Shown here in pieces: positions 48,947 through 57,524 of a DNA stretch of 59,040 bases. The notes under the pieces are model-generated. The model saw nothing but the letters and a program-made list of their open reading frames with translations. It ran no database searches and was not told where the DNA came from. Position 1 is the stretch's first letter. Every line of letters begins with the position of its first letter. Both the position numbers and the translations under genes were made by a program. Origin of the DNA: Pseudomonadota bacterium (GTDB lineage: Bacteria; Pseudomonadota; Gammaproteobacteria; Steroidobacterales; Steroidobacteraceae); NCBI GenBank assembly GCA_023433515.1, contig JAEZCN010000069.1, forward strand, positions 1 to 59,040, given 5' to 3'.

Positions 48947-51048
48947 GCGGCCTCCCGTGTGAGTTCGTTGAATGCTTCGTTGAGTCCGGCCTGGCGCACC
49001 TCGAGTTTTCCGAGAGCGGCGTCAGTGGCGAGCAGCCGGCGCACGACCCCTTCGGCATCGGTGACCGTGATGCTGAGCCGGTCCTGCGTGAGCTGCGCGT
49101 CGACGACGCCGGGCCAACCCCGTACCTCGAGCGGTGAAATGGACGTGACGCAGGTGATCTGCCGGCGCGCGACGAGATCGCGCATCTCGTTGACGGTGCC
49201 CGTCGAAATGACCCGGCCTTTCGCAATGACCGCGACGCGATCCGCGAGTGCCTCGGCTTCTTCGAGGTAGTGCGTCGTCAGGACGATCGAGCAACCATCG
49301 GCCAGCAGGCGTCGCACACTGTGCCACATGGCTTCGCGCGCCTTGATGTCGAGTCCGACCGTGGGTTCATCGAGGAAGAGAACCTTCGGGCGCCCACAGA
49401 TCGCGATCGCGAACTGTGCCTGGCGCTTCTGTCCGCCAGAGAGCTTGCCGTACCTGCGATCGGCGAGCTGCTCGAGGCCCGTGAGCGCGAGCGCATCTTC
49501 GACCGACATCGGGTCGTCGTAATAGCTCGCGGCGAGCGTGACGAGCTCGCGCACCTTGAGCTCCTTCGGCAACTCGACGTCCTGCATCATCACGCCGAGT
49601 CCGCGGCGGCGCTCCAGGTCCTGCGGCGCGCCGCCCAGCAACATGACTTCGCCTTCGTCGGCTTCGATGAGCCCGAGCCATAGCGAGATCGCGGTGGACT
49701 TGCCGGCCCCGTTGGGTCCGAGGACGGCGAGCAGTTCGCCGCGCTTCACCTCGATGTCGATGCCGGCGAGAGCGGTGATGGCGCCGTATCGCTTGACGAT
49801 GCCGCGCATGGAAGCCACGGGCGCTCCGGTGGCATCGCATGCGGTCGAGGTAACCGTCGCGGAGGCTGCTCGTGCCGCGCGCTTGCGCGGGTACTTGCGG
49901 CCGTTCAGCAACTGACCGACGAAGGTCGAGCGCACCAGGAAGTGATAGCTGAGGAACAGCAGCGCGAACGACGCGATCACGATGAACGGGTACTTGATGC
50001 TCCAGTGGACCGGCCAGTGCCCGACCCACACCTGCAAGGCGACGACGACAGGCAGATGCGCCAGGTACACCCAGTAGGAAGCGTCCGCGATGTAACGGCG
50101 CGTCGCGCTGTAGTTGGACAGGAAGCGCAGCGCCGCGCCGGTGAGGCCGAGTGTCCAGCCCCACACCGCGACGCCGAACGCATAGGCGAATGCGTTCTTC
50201 ATGAGGCCGGGCGCCGCCATCGGCGTCGTATGCACGACATGCAGCATCCAGCCCGTGGCGACGATGCCGAGGCCCAGGTGCACGATCCAACGCGCGGCGA
50301 TCGCCTGCAGGGCGTCACGCGAGCGATGCACGAACCAGCCGAACGCGAACGCGGTGCCGAACCCGACCGAGGCCGGCACCTGCGGAATCAGCGATTGGTC
50401 GGGCGTCGGGATGCCCTGCCAGTAGAACCACACCGGCAGCCAGATCAGCGCGATCGCGAGCGGGATTCCGAGCGTGAACACGCCGGCCAGCGATTTGATG
50501 GAGAACGTCGCCGCGCGTTCGAGGTACGCGGGCAGTTTCTGTGCCGGATCGAGCTTGCGGAAGATGGCGCGCAGGCCGAGGAAGGCCGCGTAGGTCAGGA
50601 GCAACTGATAGAGGAACCACAGATGCGTCAGCGGGAAGGCGCCCAGCGTCTTCGGCATCTCGGGCATCGTCGGCGGCACGCCCAGCACCTTGGTGAGGCC
50701 GACCGTCCAGAGGTAACCGATCAGCGGGAACAGGATCACCCAGCCGATGACGAGCGGCACCGCGATGCGCTTGCCCCGATTCGCCCAGAAGCCGCCGGTG
50801 CCGAGCTTCTGATGCATGAGGCGCGCGAAGAATCCCGCGATGAAGAAGAACAGCGACATGCGGAACACGTGCGCGACGAACGCCGCGTCGCTGAGGAACT
50901 GGCTGGGCGAGTTGTCGTTCATCGCCCAGATGCCGGGCGGCCAGCCGGGCATGAAGGAAAGCGCGGCGTGAAACGCCACGCCCAGCAGGAGCGCGAAGCC
51001 GCGCACCGCGTCGAGCGCGTGCAGGCGTGAGTCGGGAGTGTTGTTCAT
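48943..51048 (-). CDS. Fusion: membrane acyltransferase (Acyltransferase_3/OpgC type) with ABC ATPase
   Basis: This 701-residue protein has two joined parts in one frame. Residues 1 to about 385 form an integral-membrane acyltransferase of the Acyltransferase_3 family, with about ten helices, the RLHALDAVRGFALLLGVAFH opening and an HLWFLYQLLL motif, resembling OpgC-type glucan O-acyltransferases. After a basic/Ala-rich linker (about 386-413), residues 414-701 form a complete ABC ATPase: Walker A GPNGAGKST at 443-451, signature LSGGQKRQ near 535, Walker B VLFLDEPTVGLD near 552-563 and the H-loop TTHYLEE. Met414 could start the ATPase alone but has no ribosome-binding site. The stop overlaps the permease start, so the ATPase half pairs with the 48149-48946 permease. 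Confidence 0.9.
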   Translation of the reverse strand: MNNTPDSRLHALDAVRGFALLLGVAFHAALSFMPGWPPGIWAMNDNSPSQFLSDAAFVAHVFRMSLFFFIAGFFARLMHQKLGTGGFWANRGKRIAVPLVIGWVILFPLIGYLWTVGLTKVLGVPPTMPEMPKTLGAFPLTHLWFLYQLLLTYAAFLGLRAIFRKLDPAQKLPAYLERAATFSIKSLAGVFTLGIPLAIALIWLPVWFYWQGIPTPDQSLIPQVPASVGFGTAFAFGWFVHRSRDALQAIAARWIVHLGLGIVATGWMLHVVHTTPMAAPGLMKNAFAYAFGVAVWGWTLGLTGAALRFLSNYSATRRYIADASYWVYLAHLPVVVALQVWVGHWPVHWSIKYPFIVIASFALLFLSYHFLVRSTFVGQLLNGRKYPRKRAARAASATVTSTACDATGAPVASMRGIVKRYGAITALAGIDIEVKRGELLAVLGPNGAGKSTAISLWLGLIEADEGEVMLLGGAPQDLERRRGLGVMMQDVELPKELKVRELVTLAASYYDDPMSVEDALALTGLEQLADRRYGKLSGGQKRQAQFAIAICGRPKVLFLDEPTVGLDIKAREAMWHSVRRLLADGCSIVLTTHYLEEAEALADRVAVIAKGRVISTGTVNEMRDLVARRQITCVTSISPLEVRGWPGVVDAQLTQDRLSITVTDAEGVVRRLLATDAALGKLEVRQAGLNEAFNELTREAA

Positions 51049-51064
51049 GTTGGAATCCCTTCGG

Positions 51065-51733
51065 TCAGATGTGGTCGCGGCGGCGGGCCGCGATGAGATA
51101 GGGCAGGCAGACGGCTAGCGCGAAGACGAGTAGTTCGATGCCGAGCACGGTCCAGAACGCGTCGTTCCAGACGGGAGTTGGACCCTGGAAGTGATCGGCG
51201 ATCCCGCGGATCGCGAAGATCACGAATATGAACACCGAAACGCACATGTTCGTCACGATGATGAGGGCGGTCAGTACGCCCTCGGAGCTGGTGTGCAGGG
51301 CTCCGCTGAGGACGACCGCGAAGTTCGTGAGCATGTAGACGGACAGGAGCACCGTGTACGGGACCATTCCGTCGGGCAGATTGGGCATCACGAGCATGAG
51401 CGCCACCGCGGCGACACTCAGCACGAGCCAGGCCGGGACGTAACAGGCGAGCAGCGCGAGCATCTTCACACGCACGTAATCGCCGTGGGACAGCGGCAGA
51501 CTCAGCACGAACAATTGCGCGCGTTCCTTGCGTTCATTCACCAGTCCCTGCATCGCGACCATGATTCCCAGGGCGATCACGGTGGTGATCCAGCCGAGCA
51601 CGCCGATGTTGAATCGCATGCGGCCTTCGGCCGCGATGACCAGCGACACGAGGCCGGCGACGACCGCGATGCCGATGAGCCCGCGCTGCAGGTAGAGATC
51701 CTTGGCGATGAGTCTGCGGGTGAGCGAGTTCAT
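51065..51733 (-). CDS. ABC-2 type permease (first transporter)
   Basis: The 222-residue membrane protein has about six helices (residues 18-40, 44-62, 92-115, 120-140, 150-175, 192-212). MNSLTRRLIAKDLYLQRGLI is a typical permease start; the ATG at 51733 overlaps the stop of the ATPase gene by 4 nt, fixing the start. Its sequence is unlike that of the 48149-48946 permease, so the operon holds two distinct transporters. A 16-bp gap separates it from the fusion gene. Cargo unknown. Confidence 0.86.
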   Translation of the reverse strand: MNSLTRRLIAKDLYLQRGLIGIAVVAGLVSLVIAAEGRMRFNIGVLGWITTVIALGIMVAMQGLVNERKERAQLFVLSLPLSHGDYVRVKMLALLACYVPAWLVLSVAAVALMLVMPNLPDGMVPYTVLLSVYMLTNFAVVLSGALHTSSEGVLTALIIVTNMCVSVFIFVIFAIRGIADHFQGPTPVWNDAFWTVLGIELLVFALAVCLPYLIAARRRDHI

Positions 51734-52620
51734 TGACCGAGTGCCTCCCGGTGATGGAATACCGTCGCGACGAAGATCTCCTCGAGGCTCATGCGCTGTA
51801 CGGCGCGCACCGTGGGCCCGAGCGAAGCGAGCGCCTGTTCGGAAAAACGATTCGTGGTGAGGGTGACGAATTGACCGTCGACGACGCGTGAAACCATGTC
51901 CGGCAGCTCCGGCGGCGTTTGCCCGGCCGGAACCTGCAGCTCGATACGGCGCCACCGTTCCAGGAAGTCTTCCTTGTCGCTGCAGTCGACCAACCGGCCG
52001 CGATCGATGAACGCGATGCGATCCGAAATGCGCTCGACGTCCAGCGTGTTGTGCGACGAAAACAGGATAGAGCGGTCCTCGTCGCGCAGCACGTCCATGA
52101 ACTCGGTGAGCACTTCCTGGCGCGCCACCGGATCGAAGCCGGAGGTCGGCTCGTCGAGGATCAGCAGGCGGGGCCGGCGCGCCAGCGCGAGCATGAGGAC
52201 GGCCTTGACGTGTTCGCCGTGCGAAAGCGTCTGCACGTTCTGCTCGGTGCGCAGGTTGAAGCGCTTGACGAGTTTCGCCGCGTAGCCCGCGTCCCAGTCC
52301 GGGTAGATGGACGCCACGAAATTCATGTGCCAGCCCACCGTGGCGTGCTGGAACAGCCGCATCTCGTCGGAGACGAAGCCGATGTCGCGCTTGGCGCGCG
52401 CCTGGAACTGCGGCATCGCGTGCCCGAGCACGCGGACCTCGCCGGCGTCCGGGCTCAGCAGGCCCATGATGAGACGGATGCTGGTGCTCTTGCCCGCGCC
52501 GTTGGGTCCGACGAAGCCCATGACCTGTCCGGGTTCGAGCACGAGCGAGAGATCCTCGAGCGTGAAAAACCTGAAGGCCTTGCGGACCGAGCAGAGCTCT
52601 ATGGCGTGTGGCTGGTTCAT
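51730..52620 (-). CDS. ABC transporter ATP-binding protein (YtrB-like)
   Basis: The 296-residue protein has Walker A GPNGAGKST at about 37-45, a Q-loop replaced by FVSDEMRLF, signature LSHGEHVKAVL (a variant of LSGGQ), Walker B LLILDEPTSGFD and the H-loop SSHNTLD. The altered signature and missing Q resemble the YtrB/EcsA-like subset linked with GntR YtrA regulators. The start at 52620 overlaps the gntR stop by 4 nt. It pairs with the permease that follows it. Confidence 0.9.
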   Translation of the reverse strand: MNQPHAIELCSVRKAFRFFTLEDLSLVLEPGQVMGFVGPNGAGKSTSIRLIMGLLSPDAGEVRVLGHAMPQFQARAKRDIGFVSDEMRLFQHATVGWHMNFVASIYPDWDAGYAAKLVKRFNLRTEQNVQTLSHGEHVKAVLMLALARRPRLLILDEPTSGFDPVARQEVLTEFMDVLRDEDRSILFSSHNTLDVERISDRIAFIDRGRLVDCSDKEDFLERWRRIELQVPAGQTPPELPDMVSRVVDGQFVTLTTNRFSEQALASLGPTVRAVQRMSLEEIFVATVFHHREALGQ

Positions 52621-52997
52621 TGATCTCCCTTGATCACGCGTCGCAGACGCTGCACGAGTGCCGATTCGTCGAGTCCGAGTTGCCGGCCGAGGTCGGCGGC
52701 GGACGCCAGGTGCTCGTCGAGCTTCTGTTCGGTGAGGTTGGCGGCGAGGCCCGCGGCGTCGGCGACGAAGGAGCCCTTGCCGTGCCGCGTGACGATCACG
52801 CCCTCGGTTTCGAGGTCCTGGTAGGCCCGCTTTACGGTTATGACGCTGACTCGCAAATCCGCTGCAAGTGCGCGAATTGATGGAAGTTCTTGCCCTGGGG
52901 CCCAGTCGCCCACTGCGATGCGCCGGCGGATCTGCTCCATGATCTGGAGGTACATCGGCCGGGCATCGGTCTGCGATATGTTCAGGGCACTGTGCAT
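52617..52997 (-). CDS. GntR family regulator, YtrA subfamily
   Basis: The 126-residue repressor-type protein has an N-terminal winged helix-turn-helix (about 10-78: PMYLQIMEQIRRRIAVGDW, LPSIRALAADLRVSVITVKR, then GKGSFVAD) and a short helical tail of about 45 residues, the layout of YtrA. Such regulators commonly control ABC transporter operons and respond to envelope-active compounds. It heads a five-gene leftward operon with 4-nt overlaps at most joints. Two adjacent palindromes (53001-53020) lie 3 bp before its start and are the likely operator. Confidence 0.93.
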   Translation of the reverse strand: MHSALNISQTDARPMYLQIMEQIRRRIAVGDWAPGQELPSIRALAADLRVSVITVKRAYQDLETEGVIVTRHGKGSFVADAAGLAANLTEQKLDEHLASAADLGRQLGLDESALVQRLRRVIKGDQ

Positions 52998-53000
52998 AGC

Positions 53001-53037
53001 GTGTATACACAGTATATACTCAGCTCCGCCGATGCAA
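53001..53037 (-). promoter_or_regulatory. Predicted promoter and operator of the GntR operon
   Basis: GTGTATACAC (53001-53010) and AGTATATACT (53011-53020) are perfect, adjacent 10-bp palindromes. On the minus strand the second supplies a TATACT -10 box, with TTGCAT (53037-53032) as a -35 at a short 15-bp spacing. The transcript would then start only a few bases before the gntR ATG at 52997. Repressor binding to the palindromes would block RNA polymerase directly. Confidence 0.6.
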
Positions 53038-53138
53038 GAGGTCTTCGGGCCTCGAGCCGAAAAAAAGCTTCGAGCCCGCCGCGGGTAGTTAGTCAGGCCG
53101 CCGGCCGGTCGAGGCGTGCGCGCGTGTCAGTCGGGCGC

Positions 53139-54317
53139 TCAGAGCTGTCCGCTCGTAAATGTCGATCCGGGGTAGATAGTCGGGTATTTCGCTCGCTGGA
53201 CGTCGAGCGAGAGCGTGCCGGGGACGTACACGTCGGAAGTGGTGTTTTTTCCTGGCTTGCGCGTGGCATGACGTCGCAACTTCCTGTCCTGGGTTTCGGC
53301 GGCGACGCGGCTGAGTACATCCGAATATCGATCGCCGCCCTGATTCGAGAGGAGGCGGCAAATCCAGGCATGAGCGTCGATCGTCGCCGAGTCCCGCGCT
53401 TGCGAGTGATGCCGCAGAAGGACTTCCGCCGCGGTGTCGAGATACTCCCGTGAAAGGTTTGCCGATCGGTAGCGGTGTTGCACCGAATTCTTGATCGCCG
53501 CCGTGTAACCGCTGACCAGTTGGATCATCTCGAGTGTCGAATCGTCAGGCATGCCGAGCTCGGAGGCGCGCCGGCGGTACGCGAATACATTCTCGAAGGC
53601 GAGCGGGTCGGCCACGATCGCCTGGAAGTTCCATGACGCGGTCAGATCCTTGTAGCCGAAGACGGCGCGGCCGATACCCCGGTAGTACACCGCGAGCCGC
53701 TGCACCTCGATGTCGATGAGGCCATCGCTGGCGCGCGTCTGGCTCGAAATCATCTCGTGTGGACGGCCCGCCCACGCGTACAGCTGCTCCAGGGTCTCAC
53801 CCTTGAATTCGGCGAAAGCGCTTCCCTGTGCCGTGGTTGGAACCGCGGCGAGCGCGGCGGCTTCGACTTCGTTGACGATCGCGTGCAGATCGACGCTTCC
53901 GCGGACGTATGGGTCGGAAGCTTTGCGGCTCTTGTAGGGCAGCGCCATTCTCACGGCCTGCTGCACCTTTCGTTGACGCGTCACGGCGAGGACGTGTCGC
54001 AGCACGTCATCGTAGCGTCCATCGGGCCAGCTGCCGAGCGCGCGGATGAGTCGTGCCTTGTTCTTTTCGGGAAACGCCGGATCATCGAACCGCGTCAGGA
54101 GCCGTTCGGCGACGACGTCGAACAGGCCCTGGTCTTCGAGCTCGATGGATTCCTTGATGTGTTCGGCGATCGGCGCGAGCTCGCGTTCGGTTGCGGCCGT
54201 CGCGACCAGGTACTTGTAGGTCCAGATGAGAGAAGAGTCCTGCGCGGCGGCGACATGTGTGCGGGACAGCGCGAACAGCAGCCCGATGACGATGAAACTC
54301 GAGAGGTGGCGCTTCAT
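53139..54317 (-). CDS. Secreted hypothetical protein with possible HEAT-like helices
   Basis: The 392-residue protein has a signal peptide (1-25, about AAA|QD). The mature part is mostly alpha-helical, with two segments of similar pattern: RLLTRFDDPAFPEKNKARL, then LGSWPDGRYDDVLRHVLAVT, and later LLSNQGGDRYSDVLSRVAAE followed by TQDRKLRRHATRKP. These look like two copies of a HEAT-like unit (compare DGRYDDVLRHVLAVTRQRKV with GDRYSDVLSRVAAETQDRKL), both followed by a basic stretch and S/TDxYVxGxxxLD. I do not recognise a named family. It stands alone between the GntR operon and ligM. Confidence 0.7.
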   Translation of the reverse strand: MKRHLSSFIVIGLLFALSRTHVAAAQDSSLIWTYKYLVATAATERELAPIAEHIKESIELEDQGLFDVVAERLLTRFDDPAFPEKNKARLIRALGSWPDGRYDDVLRHVLAVTRQRKVQQAVRMALPYKSRKASDPYVRGSVDLHAIVNEVEAAALAAVPTTAQGSAFAEFKGETLEQLYAWAGRPHEMISSQTRASDGLIDIEVQRLAVYYRGIGRAVFGYKDLTASWNFQAIVADPLAFENVFAYRRRASELGMPDDSTLEMIQLVSGYTAAIKNSVQHRYRSANLSREYLDTAAEVLLRHHSQARDSATIDAHAWICRLLSNQGGDRYSDVLSRVAAETQDRKLRRHATRKPGKNTTSDVYVPGTLSLDVQRAKYPTIYPGSTFTSGQL

Positions 54318-54435
54318 GACCCCTATCTGTCGTCACGCCGAGAAAAGTCACAAACAACCCGGGACAGCTACACAAACGAACGCGGCGCTGGATCGCGCCA
54401 GCGCCGCGTGATTGGTGGCACGTGCCGTTCGAGAC

Positions 54436-55842
54436 TCAGGTGCCGGTGCCGGTCGAACGCCAGCCGCCTTCGTAGGTCTGGCGAACGACCGCCGAGTAGG
54501 GCACCGGAGAGACGGTGACGCGCACATCGAGCTGCTTGTGACGCTCGACCGTGGTCTTCTTCGTGCCGCCGCTGGGTTCGCCCCAGGTCAGGATCACCTC
54601 GTCGCCGACCTTCACGTCCGGATCGACGATGCCGAGCGACAGCGCGGTGCGCTCGTTGTAGCTGTAGCCACCGAACATCGAGAAGCCCACGACCTTGCCG
54701 TTCTTCGAAACCTTGTCGTACGACGAGGATGCGTAGTTGGCGTTCGGCAGGTCGTAGAACTTGTAATGATCCTGGCCAGGCTGAAACAGCGAGGCATAGA
54801 TCTTCGCCATGTCGTCCGGGTGCCAGGCAAACGTCACCTTCTTGCGGTGCGGCTTGTCCGCCATCTTCTTGAGCGCGTCCGCGCCGATGAAGTCGTGGTC
54901 GAACTTCACGAACTGGCCGTAGCCGAGCTCGTACGGCGTGACGTAATAGTCTTCGATGTTGTCGCTGATGAAACTGCCCGCGATCGAGCCCGTGGCTTCG
55001 TAGCCGTTCGCCGGGAGCCACTCGCGATACTTCTTCATCTTCTCGCCGGTGTAGACGGCGGGCAGCGGCGAGGGGATCCAGCCGGACTCGAGCGTGTTCG
55101 ACGCATACGCGCGCGAACCCACCGGCACGATGCCGAACTCGCGGCCGGCCTCGAGGATGTAATCGCGGATCTCGTCGCCCTGTTCGTAGGGGCCCCAGAT
55201 CTCGAGACCGGGCGCACCCGCCATGCCGTGACGCAGGCAGCGCACCATCCGTCCCTTGATGTTGATCGTGTCCATCGTGAAGAACTTCACGTCGGGGATC
55301 GGCGCGCCGTTGATCTTGTCGAGGATCTGCTTCGCGTTCGGTCCCTGGATCTGGAACCGGTAATGGCGGCGGTAGACGGCCTTGCCGCGCGGATGCGAGG
55401 GCGAGCGGTCGTCGCGGATCGTGTCGACCTTGAAGCCGCCGGTCTCGGCGTGGAACTGCAGCCAGTTCACGGTCGGCGCGCGGCCGACGAACAGCAGTTC
55501 GTCCTTGTCCATATAAAAGAGAATGCCGTCGCCGATGACGTAACCGTCGTGGCTGATCGGCACCATCTGCTTCGCCTTGTTGGGCGTGAAATTGTTGAAG
55601 CTGTTGATGGTGGTGTAGGAACAGAGCTTGAGCGCGTCCGGCCCCTTCAGGGTGAACTCCGCCATGTGGTGCGACTGGTCGAACAGCACCGCGGTCTCGC
55701 GCCACGCCTTCTGCTCGTCGCGCCAGTTGGTGAACTCGCTCGGCACCACCGGGTACACGTACGCGCCGATCTGCGAGTTGCGCAGGAGTTGAACGGTATT
55801 GCCGGCGGCCTTGAGGACGCTTTCCAGGTTTTGACGGGTCAT
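54436..55842 (-). CDS. Tetrahydrofolate-dependent aromatic O-demethylase, LigM/DesA-like
   Basis: The 468-residue protein is of the GcvT-like aminomethyltransferase fold, matching LigM/DesA enzymes that move the O-methyl group of vanillate, 3-O-methylgallate or syringate to tetrahydrofolate. Supporting marks are the length (LigM is about 471), the N-terminal QLLRNSQIGAYVYPVVPSEF, DQSHHMAEFTLKGPDALKL, the HYRFQIQGPNAKQILDKING segment, and the LLFVGRAPTVNWLQFH block. The start at 55842 gives MTRQNLESVLK; a start 24 nt upstream is less likely. No ring-cleavage or folate-cycle gene is adjacent, so the exact substrate is not set by context. Confidence 0.85.
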   Translation of the reverse strand: MTRQNLESVLKAAGNTVQLLRNSQIGAYVYPVVPSEFTNWRDEQKAWRETAVLFDQSHHMAEFTLKGPDALKLCSYTTINSFNNFTPNKAKQMVPISHDGYVIGDGILFYMDKDELLFVGRAPTVNWLQFHAETGGFKVDTIRDDRSPSHPRGKAVYRRHYRFQIQGPNAKQILDKINGAPIPDVKFFTMDTINIKGRMVRCLRHGMAGAPGLEIWGPYEQGDEIRDYILEAGREFGIVPVGSRAYASNTLESGWIPSPLPAVYTGEKMKKYREWLPANGYEATGSIAGSFISDNIEDYYVTPYELGYGQFVKFDHDFIGADALKKMADKPHRKKVTFAWHPDDMAKIYASLFQPGQDHYKFYDLPNANYASSSYDKVSKNGKVVGFSMFGGYSYNERTALSLGIVDPDVKVGDEVILTWGEPSGGTKKTTVERHKQLDVRVTVSPVPYSAVVRQTYEGGWRSTGTGT

Positions 55843-56000
55843 GAATTCCTTACCTCTCGAAGACATGGGCGAATGTTCGGAGACCGGACCCGGGTCGTCT
55901 CGTCCGTGAGTGAAACCGCATCAACCATTTCATGAATGCCGGGAATCGCAGGTATTTACGGCACAAATAGTGCGCCGCTTTTGGATAGCATGGTGCCGCA

Positions 56001-56903
56001 ATGCTCCAGCATTCCCAGTCCGCAACTCGCATCTTCGGTGTCGTCGCGCGCGCCGCGCCGCGTGTCGTCCTGATCCGGCGCGGACCCAGCAAACAAGTGC
56101 TCCTGTTGACCTGGGACACCGTGAAGCACCAGTTTCACGCGGGCCAATGGTTCAAGGGCCGTATATATGAAGAGCGCTGCGACCTTTCGCCGTCGGGCGA
56201 AAAGTTCGTCTATCTCGCGGCCAATGAGAAGCCTCCGCTGCACTCGTGGACGGCGGTGAGCCGTCCGCCTTATCTCTCGGCGCTCTGCCTGTGGAAGAAC
56301 CTGGGCACCTGGGGCGGCGGTGGACTGTTCGAGAGCGAACGACTGATCCAGCTCAACAAGATGGGTGGCATGAATCCCGAGGAAGGATTCCGGATGCCCA
56401 AGGATGTCAGGGCGGTGCCCATCGCACCCTGGGCTGGAGGCGGCGAGGACGATCCCATCGCCTCGATGCGCATGAAACGCGACGGTTGGGTGCTGGCCGA
56501 TCGGGGTACCCGAACGGAATACAAGCACGGTTCGAAATACTCCTGGGAGTTCGTGCAGCCGGAACGCTGGCGCAAGACTGGCGGGAAAGCGACTCTCGAA
56601 CGCCGGCTGCTCGGAATCGGTGAACTCAACGGGCCCTGGTACGCGCGCGAGCACGGCCTCTACGATCCCGACGGAAATCTCGTGCTCGACCTCGGCCGCA
56701 GCGACTGGGCGGACTGGTCGCGCTCGGGCGAACTCCTGTTCGCCCGCGAGGGCCGCGTGTATCGCGTGCCGATCGATCGCAAGGGCAAGGCTGGCGGCAT
56801 CGACGAACTGATCGACCTTCGTTCGTTGAAGTTCGAACAGGTTCCGCCGCCGCCAGCTGCATTGACCTGGACCGAACGAGTGACAGGGAGGCGCATCACG
56901 TGA
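56001..56903 (+). CDS. Hypothetical protein, translationally coupled to thioesterase
   Basis: The 300-residue protein has no signal peptide or membrane helix. It is rich in Trp and Gly with short beta-type blocks: VVLIRRGPSKQVLLLTWDT, FKGRIYEERCDLSPSGEKFV, YDPDGNLVLDLGRSDWADW and LLFAREGRVYRVPIDRKG, which suggest a beta-propeller-like fold. I recognise no family. Its stop overlaps the GTG start of the thioesterase gene (GTGA), so the two are probably made together. Confidence 0.68.
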   Translation: MLQHSQSATRIFGVVARAAPRVVLIRRGPSKQVLLLTWDTVKHQFHAGQWFKGRIYEERCDLSPSGEKFVYLAANEKPPLHSWTAVSRPPYLSALCLWKNLGTWGGGGLFESERLIQLNKMGGMNPEEGFRMPKDVRAVPIAPWAGGGEDDPIASMRMKRDGWVLADRGTRTEYKHGSKYSWEFVQPERWRKTGGKATLERRLLGIGELNGPWYAREHGLYDPDGNLVLDLGRSDWADWSRSGELLFAREGRVYRVPIDRKGKAGGIDELIDLRSLKFEQVPPPPAALTWTERVTGRRIT

Positions 56904-57364
56904 GCACCATCGGCATCACCTACCGAGGCACTGTGCACCAATGGCACTGCGACCACATGGGCCACATGAACGTCATGTGGTACGTCGGCAAGTTCGACGA
57001 GGCCACGTGGAACCTCGCCGCGATGATGGGCATGACCTCGCGGTACCTGAAGGAGACCAACCGCGGCATGGCGGCGGTCGACCAGCGCATCTCGTATCGG
57101 CGCGAGGCGCTGCCGGGCGACGTGATCGTCGTGCGCACCGCGCTCATCGAGGTGAAACCCAAGCTCGTGCGCTTCGTGCACGAGATGCGGCGCGGCGATG
57201 AGAGCGATCATCTCGCGACGATGCTCGCGACCGGCGTGCACATCGACACGGTGGCGCGCAAGTCGATCGCGTTCGAGCCGCACATCTTCGAGAGGTCGCA
57301 GTCGTACCTCGCGCCGGACCCGACGCTGTGGGACACGTGGCCGCCGCCGCAGGCCTATCTATAA
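56900..57364 (+). CDS. Hotdog-fold acyl-CoA thioesterase (4-hydroxybenzoyl-CoA thioesterase type)
   Basis: The 154-residue protein carries the hotdog-fold signature CDHMGHMNVMWYVGKFDEA (residues 17-35), in which the Asp before MGHMN is the usual catalytic residue, followed by the long helix ATWNLAAMMGM and the sheet YRREALPGDVIVVRTALIEV. This family hydrolyses acyl-CoAs such as 4-hydroxybenzoyl-CoA, but the substrate cannot be set here. The GTG at 56900 follows AGGGAGG (56885-56891) by 8 nt and overlaps the upstream stop. Confidence 0.88.
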   Translation: MSTIGITYRGTVHQWHCDHMGHMNVMWYVGKFDEATWNLAAMMGMTSRYLKETNRGMAAVDQRISYRREALPGDVIVVRTALIEVKPKLVRFVHEMRRGDESDHLATMLATGVHIDTVARKSIAFEPHIFERSQSYLAPDPTLWDTWPPPQAYL

Positions 57365-57524
57365 GAGCCGTGCCGCTCGCCGGTTCCCGGTAAGACTCTC
57401 CCCGGACGGGCGCAAGTCATGTTCGAGTCATATCGATTCGAATATCGGGTCTCGGCTTGCGGCTGTCGCCAATGCGCGGCAGCATCGACCGTTCCCGATA
57501 ATTCCACAACGGGCGGGGGATTCA

